The notes below the pieces were generated by a model. That model worked only from the letters and a program-made list of their open reading frames with translations, was not told the DNA's origin and did no database searches. From NCBI RefSeq assembly GCF_029168945.1, contig NC_083610.1, positions 51,849,429 to 51,913,428 on the forward strand: a stretch of DNA of 64,000 nucleotides, in the 5' to 3' direction. Shown one piece after another: positions 1 through 12,287 of this stretch (the stretch's first letter is position 1; every line of letters begins with the position of its first letter). The position numbers and the translations under genes are program-made. Source of the stretch: Cannabis sativa (lineage: Eukaryota > Streptophyta > Magnoliopsida > Rosales > Cannabaceae).

Positions 1-2101
1 AAATATATATTTTTTATTATTTTTAATTCGAAAATAAATATTTTTTTTATTATTTAATTATTTTTCAAAATTTAATTATTTAAAATTAAATAAATCCTAC
101 ATCCAACTATTCAACTAACCTTGTTGCAGGAGTATGTGTTTTAGCTTGTTTGTAAGTTTTATAAAACCTATTATTGCTTGATTGCAAATAGCCATGGTTA
201 ACTTGTTGACAGATCCAATGATCTGATTTTAACCCATGGTTCAATTGGTCAAGTAAATAATTTGTAACAGGTAAATTTTACAATCTTCTTTCATCTGTGT
301 ATGACCTAGCAACATGATAGGATCCATCCAAATGTGTGCCTGTGTGAGCGTATATGTTTATTTTATTATGTAGATGCATATAGGTTGTTGCTAAATAAAA
401 TGTCACACCATGATAGATTTTATTTAGGTCCATTTAGTTTCTGGACCTATTCAATTAATAACAGTTATTTATTTTAAGGTTAAATTCCTCTCTTTTGGGC
501 CTTGTGCGAGAGTTGGGGGCCAATAGAAGTGGGTACGACATACTGAACCCAGCTCCCCCTCATATGAACTACCCCAATTGTGAAGGCCCATTTGCCTGAT
601 TTGAATAACCGTGCTAGGTTAATTAAATTAGTTTAACCTAATAAAATTGATTAGCAACATAATTAACTTTTAAAATATATGAAATTTATTTTCATTTTAA
701 TATTTTAAAGTTAATTTTAAGAAAAACACTCTTAGTTTTAGATATTATTTCTTGACAAACTATTTGTATTTTTCTTGTATTTAATTAAATAAAGAATTTT
801 AACTAACTAGATTCTTTCTGAAGCTTGTTTAATTAAATATTCCTATTTAAGTTATAAATTAGTTATTTTAACTGATTTTTCTTATCTAACTTAAATTTGA
901 ATATTTTATTTAAATTTAAAATTAAGTTGAGGAATTCTAGGCATTAGTTATTAAAGATTCTTAAGATATTTTTTAAGTTAGTTTTAAACTTAAAATGGAA
1001 TATTTTTCAAATTAAGTGGTTACAACTTAATTTTTGATATTTAATTAAATTTAAATTTGAAAATATTTAAGTTCTAGATTTTTTCTAATACAACTTAAAT
1101 TAGATATTTTTCAAATTTTGTGGAAAAGATACTTAGTCAAATAAGATATTTTCTAGATAGTTATTTCTAGACTACTTATTATTTCTAATATTAAAATAGG
1201 AAAATATTATATATTGTGAAATTAATTATTTAAATAATTAATTTTGGTACAATTTATTTTAAGTATATTGTTTCCTAGTATTAAACTGGAAATTAATAAT
1301 TAAGCCTTCTCTACACTTAATTATTTATTTCTTGAATTTAATACATTTAATTAAATTGAAAATTAAATATCTAAGTTGATTTTCATCATGATACTTAAAT
1401 ATTTCTTTTTCATGACACTTAATTAAATAGAAAATTATTTTTAGTTGAAATTTATTTTTTCAACTTAAATTTAAATAATTTTCAAAATATATTTTTCTTT
1501 ATTTTATTAATCAATTTCGAATTGCATTTAATTATGCTAGATATTTTTGAATTTATCTTGAAAAATAGATAAAGTTGTAAATTAATTATTTATTTTAATT
1601 AATTCTTAGACCAACTTAAATCAATGATTTTTTCATTTCTTAATCAATTTAAAATAAATGAATAAAAGTATATTATTAGAAATTGAATTAATTACTCAAA
1701 GGAAAATCTAGATAGGTGATATTTTCACTTGGAGTATTTTTTCTAAGTATTTATTATTTAAGTATTTCGAAAGTAAGTTTTTATACTTTCTTTTTCAAAA
1801 TACAATAAATATATTCTCATGAAAATTTATTTTAAGTTGCAAATTAATTTAAATTAATTCAACTTAAATAATTTTCTTAATATTTATATATTAAAATTAC
1901 TACTAAGATGGAAATAATTCAATTTATTTCAATCACCATCTAAGTATAATTTTATAAATATTAAATTAAATTCTAGTTTAGAATTTTAATTCTAAATTCG
2001 ATATTTAATGAATATATTTTATTAAAATAATAAAGAAAATACATTTTAAAGAATGAGCTTTGTTTGTTTTACATAGCGTTTGTTTTAGTGAGTAATCCTC
2101 C

Positions 2102-2123
2102 CTAATGGAGGAACGTTCATTAG
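2102..2123 (+). other. Conserved leader hairpin with palindromic loop
   Basis: CTAATG (2102-2107) and CATTAG (2118-2123) form a 6-bp perfect stem around the 10-nt loop GAGGAACGTT. The loop contains the self-complementary hexamer AACGTT. The same stem and hexamer recur in the other three leaders (7232-7253, 46442-46463, 54177-54198). Conservation is observed; an RNA dimerisation or packaging role is inference. Confidence 0.5.
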
Positions 2124-2233
2124 CAAGTTCGCACCGTTTAATCTCGAAAGATAAGTAGTTTTGTAAGTATTTTATATGGTATGGATCACCCTAATGGTGG
2201 CGACTGTATTTGACTTGCAAAATATGAAACAAT

Positions 2234-2238
2234 GGTAG
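2234..2238. repeat. Target-site duplication GGTAG (left)
   Basis: GGTAG directly precedes the LTR end at 2239 and is repeated at 12175-12179 directly after the other LTR. A 5-bp duplication is the expected integrase footprint. The flanks rejoin into a continuous family-1 leader (AACAATGGTAG then ACGCTCATAAG), which confirms the insertion. Confidence 0.95.
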
Positions 2239-4135
2239 TGTTGGAAATTATTTTACCAAGATCTTAGATCTACTCCCAAGTATGTTGATTAACACCCTAA
2301 ATATGAACTTTCTAAAACGATGAAATAAACACATATAAAGTTTAGTAAACTTTACATTGGGTGCAGCGGAATATAATGACTCCTTTCGTTCAGATATTTA
2401 GCCCTTGATTCCTTTCTGTAGCAGAGCATTATCAATATCTGAACCTGGATCTCTTTCTCTGAATCTTTAGTGCTGAAACTCCTTCTTGCTGAAAGTCTTT
2501 CTTCATGATCTTCCTCACTATGATTGAGGTATCACTTGCTGTGTGTGGACACTACTTCTAACACTAATAATTTAGAAATTGAAGAGGGAAGGAAGAGAGC
2601 AAGGTGACGGCTAAAGATAGGGAGAGAGAGAGGCTCAGTTTTTTCTGAATGAAAAAGTAGAAAATTAAGTGTGTAAATTTCCTGAAGCCTTCACTATCTA
2701 TTTATAGCATTCCACTAGGGTTAGGTTTGAATTATTTGGCATTAAAATAATGAAAATATCAGAGGTAAAACCCTACAAAAGTGGCCGGCCATGCAATGTG
2801 GATTTGGGCCTCACTTTTTGCAATTTTGCAGTTTTATCTTTTCTGCATCTGATTTTCTCAAAAACGCCAATTTTCAAATTCAACCATTTAAATGCCAATT
2901 CTAACTATTTAATAACTATAAATAATTATTAAATAATATTATCATTTATCATATTTATTAATTGAACCATACAAAGTATCATAATTAACAAATATGCCCC
3001 TAAAACTCTTTATTTACAATTTCGCCCTTACTTAGTGAAAAATTCACAAATAGACATAGTCTAATTTGAGAATTATAATTGATTAATCAAAACCAATTAC
3101 ATGAGTCTTACAAGCAATATTATCTCAACTAGTGGGGGGACTATGGGTCTATATAACCGAGCTTCCAATAAGCAGATCAAGAATTTATAACCTAAATTCA
3201 CTGACTTATTAATTCTTCATTTAATCCACGCATAGAACTTAGAATTGCACTCTCAGTATATAGAATGCTCTGTATGTTTCCCCATATAGACACATCATTA
3301 GTTATCCATTGTTATAATCCTAATTTGATCAATGATCCTCGATATGAATGATCTACACTGTAAAGGGATTAGATTACCGTTACACCCTACAATGTATTTT
3401 TATCCTTAAAACACTTAACCCCGTATAAATGATATTTCAGCTTATGTGAAATGAGATCTCCACCATTTATTTTCGTTTGGTCAAGCTCGAAGGAGATCAT
3501 CCTTTACTTACTATTCGCCAGATAGAAGCTATAGATTCCATGTTTATGTTAGCGCTCCCACTCAATTGCACTACCGTGTTCCCAAAATGTACGTATCACC
3601 CTGACCCAAAAGTAGGCTTAACTAACAAATTAAATAACACGAATAGCCTCTCGAGATCGAGCCTAATCATAACAGGATTAAGATCATTTGATCTAAGATC
3701 AACTAGGCTATATTGACTTGAATAGATATTACGGTAAGTTTAATAAATCTAAGTCAAAGTTCAATATCGGTCCCTTCCGATGCATACTCCATGCATCCAA
3801 CCTGAGCTTTACTTTAACCAATGCTCTGGAAAGAACATAGCATTTCTCCAAATGCAAGTAAACTCTGTTGTAGATTATCATATCAGTAAAACCCTGTGTC
3901 TGATAAATCTAGGAAACTTTATTCACATAGTCATGTTTACTTTCCAAAGTGTTGACATCACAATAAACAGGATCAAGTATGTGAAAAGGGTTTCAGATGA
4001 ATTCATACATTATGTACATATAATCATGAAATAAATCATGTGAACCATGCAACATTAAATGTTATTTCTGATGTATATTAATAAGTAAATCTGATTATAT
4101 TTAAATGAGTTTTATTTAGGGCATAAAACCCAACA
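2239..4135 (-). repeat. 3' LTR of the 2239-12174 element
   Basis: Read on the minus strand it starts TGTTGGGTTTTATGCCC and ends TTCCAACA. It is about 95-98% alike by eye to 10279-12174, and is flanked by the PPT on its inner side and the TSD on its outer side. Small ORFs inside it (for example 2750-2932 and 3477-3716) recur only because the LTR recurs; I do not consider them genes. Confidence 0.95.
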
Positions 4136-4150
4136 AACTCCCACTTGCAC
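4136..4150 (-). other. Polypurine tract
   Basis: On the minus strand GTGCAAGTGGGAGTT abuts the TGTTGGG start of the 3' LTR. The same tract sits before the 3' LTRs at 17080, 43344 and 51039. It primes plus-strand DNA synthesis in reverse transcription. Confidence 0.9.
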
Positions 4151-6790
4151 TAATATAAAACAAAATGTGCATTTCAAATAATCTCAACACCTTGATATAC
4201 AAATCAAGTGTAGTAGTAGTAAACTCCTCGTAATAGGATCTGAAAGGTTGAATTAAACACAACCTTTTCTCCACTATTACTCTTCCTTAATCACAAAATC
4301 ATTCATAATGTGAAATTCCTCTATATATGTCTACTCTCTTGGGATACTGGATTCTGTACCTTTGGCAACTACTTCTTGGTTATTCAGGAAGTAACACTAG
4401 TAGTTTAGGCAATTTGGAATGGTGCCAAAAATGTATAGAACTTTCCTTAGACTGAATAAGTACCTTTCCTGCAACTTTAACATTCATTCCCTTTCTGGTA
4501 GACCTAGAGACTTCAGATAGGTTTTTACACTTCTCCAAAATCACTATTCCACCCCCAGAGTAATCACCACTTATCAGAAAGATTTTCTAGCATAAAGGAA
4601 AATTTCAAAATCTGATGTGGTGTAGTCTAAGAGTTTTAAACACACCCTTAAAGACTAACATATAGTTCCTCTTCTTTATCTTAAGATTTACTTGATTGTC
4701 TTGCAATGTTCTTCTCCTAGATTAATCTGATACCTACTCATTACTCCCACTCAACAGCAGGTGTCTGGTCTAAGGCATACTAAAGCATATCTGAGACCTC
4801 TCACTGTTGATATAAGAAATTCTTTCATGGCTTTATCTTTTCTGGAATAGTTGAGACTTTTCTTTAGATAAATAAAATCTATGCCTAGAGGTCGAGAAGC
4901 TTCTATAGATTGCCATTAGAAAGAAAATGCTTCAGCATCTTACTAAAGTAAGTTGCTTGCATTAGAGTAAGTAATTACCAGGTATACCATAAGCCATAGG
5001 TCTAGATAAACTCAAACCTATAATACTAGGAACAAGAAGTTTTGTTAAGTCTATAGAATAGACTTATAAACGAAAATTTCCTTTTATGTCCTTGTAATAG
5101 AAAGTTTAGGTTATTCCATGTGAATGGATTAAACCATAGTTCTATTGGCTTTTCTTCTTAGTTTCTTATCTTGACAATCCATTAATTGTTTAAACTCACA
5201 ATGGATTTTAATCACTAGTGTCTTCCAAGAAGGTGAGTTCCTAGAAACTCTCCCACTACGACAAGGTACCGTGAATTATGTCTAAGAAAACTAAATGGTA
5301 ATAATCTCTTCGGTTGTGACAAGACAACAGAGGCAGTGGGATCATCATATGTCATATAAGATGATAGAATACTTTTGGAATCAAGAAAAAAAATATCTCC
5401 TTTATTTGCTACTTTATTTTCAAACTTAGTCATTATCTTAGAAAAGTAGTATTTGTTTGAAGAAACACTTTCTTATCTATTGACTATGGGATGGTCCACC
5501 CCTAATCACTTAGAATAGCTAACAAACCATGGCTAACAGTTCTAGATTTTCTTAAGATTTTGATTAGGTCATCCATGAATCTAGTAATGATTTACATTAA
5601 GTATACAACCATTACATCATTCTGAAATTGTATTACCATAGAAGGATTTAGGCAACGACTAGTAACTAATCATTAATATGCAAATCGAAATTTCTGGGGA
5701 GGTAAGTTTGGATATAATTCAAAATCAATTTAATGATCTTTGAACTGCATATCTACTAACTATTTCTCCTCCCCTATCAGTTCACAAGATCTTTAACCAC
5801 TTACCTTAATGGTTTTTCACCATTGCTAGAAATTAATGAAATTTTTTAAACATTTCAAATTTCTTTGCATAAGGTATAATCTAATGTTATCGTTTTAAGA
5901 ATACAACGAAAAAACTCATATCCACCCATGAATTTACATCCATCTGCGAATGAGATGAACTACTTTCAGTGGATATAGGCATATTAACTCTTTGCAGAGA
6001 GTGATCTTGTCAAAACCACTATGATCAAGATACAAATGCCATAGATTAATAAAAAAATGTGATTGAGTCTTTTGATGACTTAGGTATAGTTACATCAAAG
6101 AGTTCTTAGAATAGTGCAAGTGGATCCTGGTCACAGAATACTAAACTCATATTCCATACAGTTTGAAACCATTAATAGAAGATGGATATTAAACACTTGT
6201 GAAGGTGTAACTGTATTGTATCCTGGAATTAGAAATATAAGAAAATTTCTGTTTGGAATCTAAAATTAAAGTCAAAGACTTAAATTTATACCAAATATAA
6301 TGAGTAATTCTATCTTGGACCACCACTACTAATTTAACTCTAAGTCAGATTTGCCCATACAAGTAGGAGATTTCTAAGATTGAGGATTTATATCAATTGG
6401 GAATAGAATTTCGGGATTATAATCATATGCGTCATTTAATTTCTTAAGAGAAAATATAATGACATGAAATGATTTATAGACCATTCATCCAATGATATGT
6501 TATTGAGCTAATTCGAAATGAATAAGCTAAGAGGAATTAGGATAATTTCGTTGTTTAAATAAGAATCCAACGATGCTTCGATTAGCAAAAGTCAAAGTAA
6601 TCTTATTTATACAATCTTCTTGTTTCATATCGTAAAAATACTAGTCTAAGGTGTCATCAATTGATGAACAGCTAGATGTTGCATATACAATATTTATCTT
6701 TCGAGATCTAACATTATTATGTATGTCTAATGGTGAAAATCCACTAGGGATTTATCTCATTAGATAAACAAACCAAGTTAGACCAACAAT
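4151..6790 (-). other. Non-coding 3' body; gag slot empty
   Basis: Internal part of the 2239-12174 element. Blocks near the PPT are shared with the sister copies (CCACCCCCAGAGTAATCACCAC at 4551; CTCCCACTCAACAGCAGGTGTC near 4744), but gag homology is absent. The longest ORF, 5215-5433 on the minus strand, has no recognisable domain. I see no protein-coding content. Confidence 0.8.
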
Positions 6791-9700
6791 GAAGATTCAA
6801 AATTAAACTACAACTTAATAACAGAAAATAACATGGTTCAATATAAATTCATACACAATTTAGAAATTATTAAACATATAGCAAGTATGAATGACAAGTG
6901 AAAATACTAAAACATACAATCCTAAATAATTTCCAAGGTTTTTAACAAACTGATATCAGTGTCCCGTTTAAGCGAGAGTCAAAGCTACCATCCATTGAAT
7001 AGAGTTGTCAGCTCATCTAAAATGTTAAACATTCTAGCAACCTTTTATTCGATCAAGATTGGAATTCAGCGTTGTCCCGTTTAGGCGAGAGTCAAGGCAA
7101 TTCTATCTTATGAGCTTCCACCATTGTTTCATAATTTGTAAGTCAAATATGGTCGCCACCATTAGGGTGATCCATACCATATAAAACACTTACAAACTAC
7201 TTATCTTTCGAGATTAAACGGTGCAAAATTGCTAATGAACGTTCCTCCATTAGGGAGGATTACTCACTAAAACAAACGCGATGTAAAACCAACAATGGAG
7301 ATCGAATATCTTAATAATAATAAAGCTCATTATTTAAAGACAGTTGTATTTTCTTTGATTCTCTTCATTTAATCTATTTATTTTAAATATATATTTATTT
7401 AATTAAAATTTCTAATTTAGAATGAAAAATTCTAAATATAAATTTTAATTTAATATTTAGAAATTTTACTTAGATGGATATGAAAATAACATGAATTTCT
7501 TCCATCTTAGTAATAATTTCCAATAAATATTTTGAAAAATATTCAATTTAAGTTGTTACAAAATTAATTTAAATTAATTTACAACTCAAATTTAATTTTC
7601 TATAAATATATATTGCATTTCGAAAAATTAAAGTATTTAAGAATACAATTTTCGAAAATGCATGTTAAAATAAAAAATAAATCCTGGAAAAATTATTCTA
7701 ATTTAATGTTGGCCCAAAATTAATTAATAAAATTAATTTACAACAAAAAATATAATTTTCCTATTTAATTAAATATATATAAGAAAATTTTCAAATATTT
7801 AAGTATGATGATGAAAATCAACTTAAATATTAATTTTCTATTTAATTAAATACACTAGAAAAATACTTCAAGCAAAACAGATAATATCTATCTAGATTTT
7901 CATGGACTAATTAATTTATTCTAATTAAATATATTTTACTTCATTTATTTTAATTAATCATTAAATGAAAAAATCATTGATTTAAGTTGGCCCAAAATTA
8001 AAATAAATAATTTACAACTTTAATCTATTTTTCAAATAAAATTCGAAATTCCAGCATTTAAGAAATGCAATTTCGAAATTTGATTAATAAAAGAAAAAAT
8101 ATATTTTCAAAATAATTTAAATTTAGTTGAAAAAAATAAATTTCAACTAAAAATAATTTTCTATTTAATTAAGTGTCATGAAAAAAAAATATTTAAGTAT
8201 CATGATGAAAATCAACTTAGATATTTAATTTTTCAAATTAATTAAATGTATTAAATTCAAGAAATAAATAATTAAGTGTAGAGAAGGCTTAATTATTTAT
8301 CTCTAGTTTAATACTAGGAAAAATATACTTAAAATAAATTGTACCAAAAATAATTATTTAAATAATTAATTTCACAATGTATAATATTTTCCTATTTAAT
8401 ATTAGAAATAATAAGTAGTCTAGAAATAACTATCTAGAAAATATCTTATTTGACTAAGTATCTTTTCCACAAAATTTAAAAAAATATCTAATTTAAGTTG
8501 TATTAGAAAAAATCTAGAACTTAAATATCTTCAAATTTAAATTTAATTAAATATAAAAATTAAGTTGTAACCACTTAATTTGAAAATATTCCATTTTAAG
8601 TTAATATTCGAAAATATATCAACTTAAAAAAAAATATCTAAAGAATCTTAATAACCAATTCCTAAAATTCCTCAACTTAATTTTGAAATTTTAAATCCAA
8701 AAGATATTCAGATTTAAGTTGATTAGTTATAGATAACTAAATATCAACTTAAATAGGAATATTTAATGAAAATTTTAAATTAAGCTTCAGAAAGAATCTA
8801 GATGGTTATAATTCTATATTTAATTAAATACAAGAAAATACATATAGTTTACCTTAGAATAAAATTCTTTAAACTACGATTTTCTTAAATTAATTTTAAA
8901 ATAAATGAAATTAATTATGTTGCTAATTAATTTTATTAGGTTAAACTAGTTTAATTAACCTAGTACAGTTATTCAAATCAGGCAAATGGGCCTTCACAAT
9001 TGGGGTGGTTCATGTGAGGGGGTGCTGGGTTCAGTATGTCGTACCCACTTCTATGGCTCCCAACTCTCACACAAGGCCCAAAAGAGAGGAATTTAACCTT
9101 AAAATGAACAACTGTTATTAATTGAATAGGCCCAAAAACTAAATGGGCCTAAATAAAATCTATCAAGAACTATGATATTTTATTTAGCAACAACAACCTA
9201 TATGCATCTATAATGAAATTAAACATATAGGCTCACACAGGCACACAATTTGGATGGATCCATCATGTTGTTAGGTCATACGCAGATAAAAGAAGATTGT
9301 AAATATACCTGTTACAAATTATTTACTTGACCAAGGGAGCCATGAGTTAAAATCAGATCATTGGATCTGTCAACAAGTTAACCATGGCTATTTGCAATCA
9401 AGCAATAATAGGTTTTGAAAACTTACACATAAGCTAAAACACATACTCCTGCAACAAGGTTAGCTGGATAGTTGGATGTAGGATTTATTTAATTTTTAAA
9501 TAATTAAATTTCGAAAAATAATTAAATAAAAAAAATTATTTTCGAAAAATAATAAAATAAAATAAAATTTAAAAAAAAATCGAAATTAAAAAAAATATTT
9601 AAAATTAAACCTACAATTTTGAAAAATTAGGTTTCAACCAACCTAAATATCATTTCAAAATTTGCTAACTACTTTTAAAAAATTTAATGTTATTTTATAA

Positions 9701-10259
9701 ATAAAAATTAAATAAAAAATTAGAAAAGATAAATAAATATTTTTTTTCAGATTTTAAATGTAATTTAAATAAATAAAATCACAAAATTTAAAAGTTAGCA
9801 AAATATCTTACATCTATTTAAAATTACATGATTATATTTATCTTATTTTAAATTTAAATAAGGTCAAATTATTTAAAAAAAAGATTTAATTTAAAAAATT
9901 TAATATCTGACCTTAAATTTAAAAATAAGATAAGATATAATCAAATTTAAAAATAAGGTCAAATTGCATGCAGCCTGTTCCGCGCGCGTGTCCCTGTTGC
10001 TCGATCCCGATATTTTTCGAAACTTCAAAAAATCATAACTAATTCAAATTAAATCGAAATTGAGTTCTGTAAAAAAGTAACTTGCTTAATTTTTTCCATA
10101 CTATCCAATAAAAATAATTCCAGAAACAGATATTTAATTATTTTTCACGAAAATTCACAAACATAAATCAATCATCAAATATCACTCAATTCAACATGAT
10201 ACCATCCAAAACATCAAACAATCGTTTTAAGTCCAAATTTCTTGCAAGAAAATCAATTA
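6791..10259 (-). other. AT-rich leader of the 2239-12174 element
   Basis: The 3.5-kb leader between PBS and the former gag position. It carries the paired CCCGTTTAGGCGAGAGTC motifs (6963-6980 with one change, and 7076-7093), the hairpin at 7232-7253, the conserved GGCCC block near 8930-9090, and a short GC-rich patch (CCGCGCGCGTG) near 9980. No ORF is credible. Confidence 0.8.
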
Positions 10260-10278
10260 CCATGGCTCTGATACCAGT
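10260..10278 (-). other. Primer binding site, initiator Met tRNA
   Basis: On the minus strand, just after the LTR end CCAACA, lies ACTGGTATCAGAGCCATGG. TGGTATCAGAGC is complementary to the 3' end of plant initiator methionine tRNA, the usual primer for plant LTR elements. Confidence 0.95.
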
Positions 10279-12174
10279 TGTTGGAAATTATTTTACCAGG
10301 ATCTTATATCTACTCACAAGTATGTTGATTAACACCCTAAATATGAACTTTCTAAAACGATGAAATAAACAAATATAAAGTTTAGTAAGCCTTACATTGG
10401 GTGCAGCGGAATATAATGACTCCTTCCGTTCAAATCTCTAGCCCTTGATTCCTTTCTGTAGCAGAGCATTATCAATATCTGAACCTGGATCTCTTTCTCT
10501 GAATCTTTAGTGCTGAAACTCCTTCTTGCTGAAAGTCTTTCCTCACGATCTTCCTCACTATGATTGAGGTATCACTTGCTGTGTGTGGGCACTACTTCTA
10601 ACACTAAAAATTTCGAAATTGAAGAGGGAAGGAAGAGAGCAAGGTGACGGCTAAAGATAGGGAGAGAGAGAGGCTCAGTTTTTTCTGAATGAAAAAGTAG
10701 AAAATTAACTGTGTAAATTTCCTGAAGCCTTCACTATCTATTTATAGCATTCCACTAGGGTTAGGTTTTAATTATTTGGCATTAAAATAATGAAAGTATC
10801 AGAGGTAAAACCCTACAAAAGTGGCCGGCCATGCAATGTGGATTTGGGCCTCACTTTTTGCAATTTTGCAGTTTTATCTTTTCTGCATCTGATTTTCTCA
10901 AAAACGCCAATTTTCAAATTCAACCATTTAAATGCCAATTCTAACTATTTAATAACTATAAATAATTATTAAATAATATTTTCATTTATCATATTTGTTA
11001 ATTGAACCATACAAAGTATCATAATTAACAAATATGCCCCTAAAACTCTTTCTTTACAATTTTGCCCTTACTTAGTGAAAAATTCACAAATAGACATAGT
11101 CTAATTTGAGAATTATAATTGATTAATCAAAACCAATTACATGAGTCTTACAAGCAATATTATCTCAACTAGTGGAGGGACCATGGGTCTATATAACCGA
11201 GCTTCCAATAAGTAGATCAAGAATTTATAACCTAAATTCACTAACTTATTAATTCTTCGTTGAATCCACGCATAGAACTTAGAATTGCACTCTCAATATA
11301 TAGAATGCTCTATATGTTCCACCATATAGACACATCATTAGTTATCCATTGTTATAATCCTAATTTGATCAATGATCCTCTATATGAATGATCTACATTG
11401 TAAAGGGATTAGATTACCGTTACACCCTACAATGTATTTTTATCCTTAAAACACTTAACCCCGTATAAATGATATTTCAGCTTATGTGAAATGAGATCTC
11501 CACCATTTATTTTCGTTTGGTCAAGCTCGAAGGAGATCATCCTTTACTTACTATTCGCCAGATAGAAGCTATAGATTCCATGTTTATGTTAGCGCTCCCA
11601 CTCAATTGCACTACCGTGTTCCCAAAATGTACGTATCACCCTGACCCAAAAGTAGGCTTAACTAACAAATCAAAGAACACGAATGGCCTCTCGAGATCGA
11701 GCCTAATCATAACACGATTAAGATCATTTGATCTAGGATCAACTAGGCGATATTGACTTGAATAGATATTACGGTAAGTTTAATAAATCTAAGTCAAAGT
11801 TCAATATCGGTCCCTTCCGATGCATACTCCATGCATCCAACCTGAGCTTTACTTTAACCAATTCTCTGGAAAGAACATAGCATTTCTCCAAATGCAAGTA
11901 AACTCTGTTGTAGATTATCATATCAGTAAAACCCCGTGTCTGATAAATCTAGGAAACTTTATTCACATAGTCATGTTTACTTTCCAAAGTGTTGACAGCA
12001 CAATAAGCATGATCAAGTATGTGAAAAGGGTTTCAGATGACTTCATACATTATGTACATATAATCATGAAATAAATCATGTGAACCATGCAACATTAATG
12101 TTATTTCTGATCTAGATTAATAAGTAAATCTGATTATATTGAAATGAGTTTTATTTAGGGCATAAAACCCAACA
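10279..12174 (-). repeat. 5' LTR of the 2239-12174 element
   Basis: Pair of the LTR at 2239-4135, 1896 versus 1897 bp, differing by scattered substitutions and small indels. Its inner end abuts the PBS and its outer end the TSD copy GGTAG at 12175-12179. Confidence 0.95.
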
Positions 12175-12287
12175 GGTAGACGCTCATAAGATAGAATAGC
12201 CTTGACTCTCGCCTAAACGGGGAAACGCTGGATTCCAATCTTGATCGAATAAAAGGTTGCTAGAATGTTTAACATTTTAGATGAGCT
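12175..12287 (+). other. Element A leader fragment between two insertions
   Basis: 113 bp of element A left between the minus-strand element and the solo LTR. It contains one copy of the leader motif GACTCTCGCCTAAACGGG (12204-12221). It begins with the right copy of TSD GGTAG and ends with the left copy of TSD GAGCT (12283-12287). Confidence 0.85.

Larger units (their letters stand above)
1..2238 (+). mobile_element. 5' leader of family-1 LTR element A (partial, interrupted)
   Basis: AT-rich non-coding leader of a plus-strand family-1 retrotransposon whose 5' LTR and PBS lie before the window. It matches, in reverse orientation, the leaders at 7100-9640, 46330-48560 and 54060-56480: same landmark blocks in the same order (ACATACTCCTGCAACAAGG, the GGCCCATTTGCCTGATTT block, the CTAATGGAGGAACGTT hairpin). 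It has no ORF of note and is full of TTAAATTTAAGTT-like low-complexity runs. The leader is cut at 2238 by the element at 2239-12174 and resumes at 12180. Confidence 0.85.
2239..12174 (-). mobile_element. Complete non-autonomous family-1 LTR retrotransposon without gag
   Basis: A 9.9-kb minus-strand element with two near-identical 1.9-kb LTRs, PPT (4136-4150), PBS complementary to initiator Met tRNA (10260-10278) and a perfect 5-bp TSD. The LTRs align at a constant offset of 8040 bases over their first part, with roughly 2% mismatches by eye, so this is one of the younger insertions here. The body between PPT and leader has no gag or pol. The slot where the sister copies carry a 288-aa gag holds only non-coding sequence, so every protein must have come from other elements. 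It is inserted in the leader of element A. Confidence 0.93.

Noticed and set aside
3477..4034. 79-aa and 84-aa ORFs that recur at 11517-12074 and partly at 61587
   Set aside because: They lie inside LTRs and recur only because the LTR does. They are not kept open in other LTR copies and have no motif.
10260..10278. tRNA-like sequence
   Set aside because: Only the 3'-end complement of initiator Met tRNA is present, as a primer binding site. No cloverleaf was found here or elsewhere.
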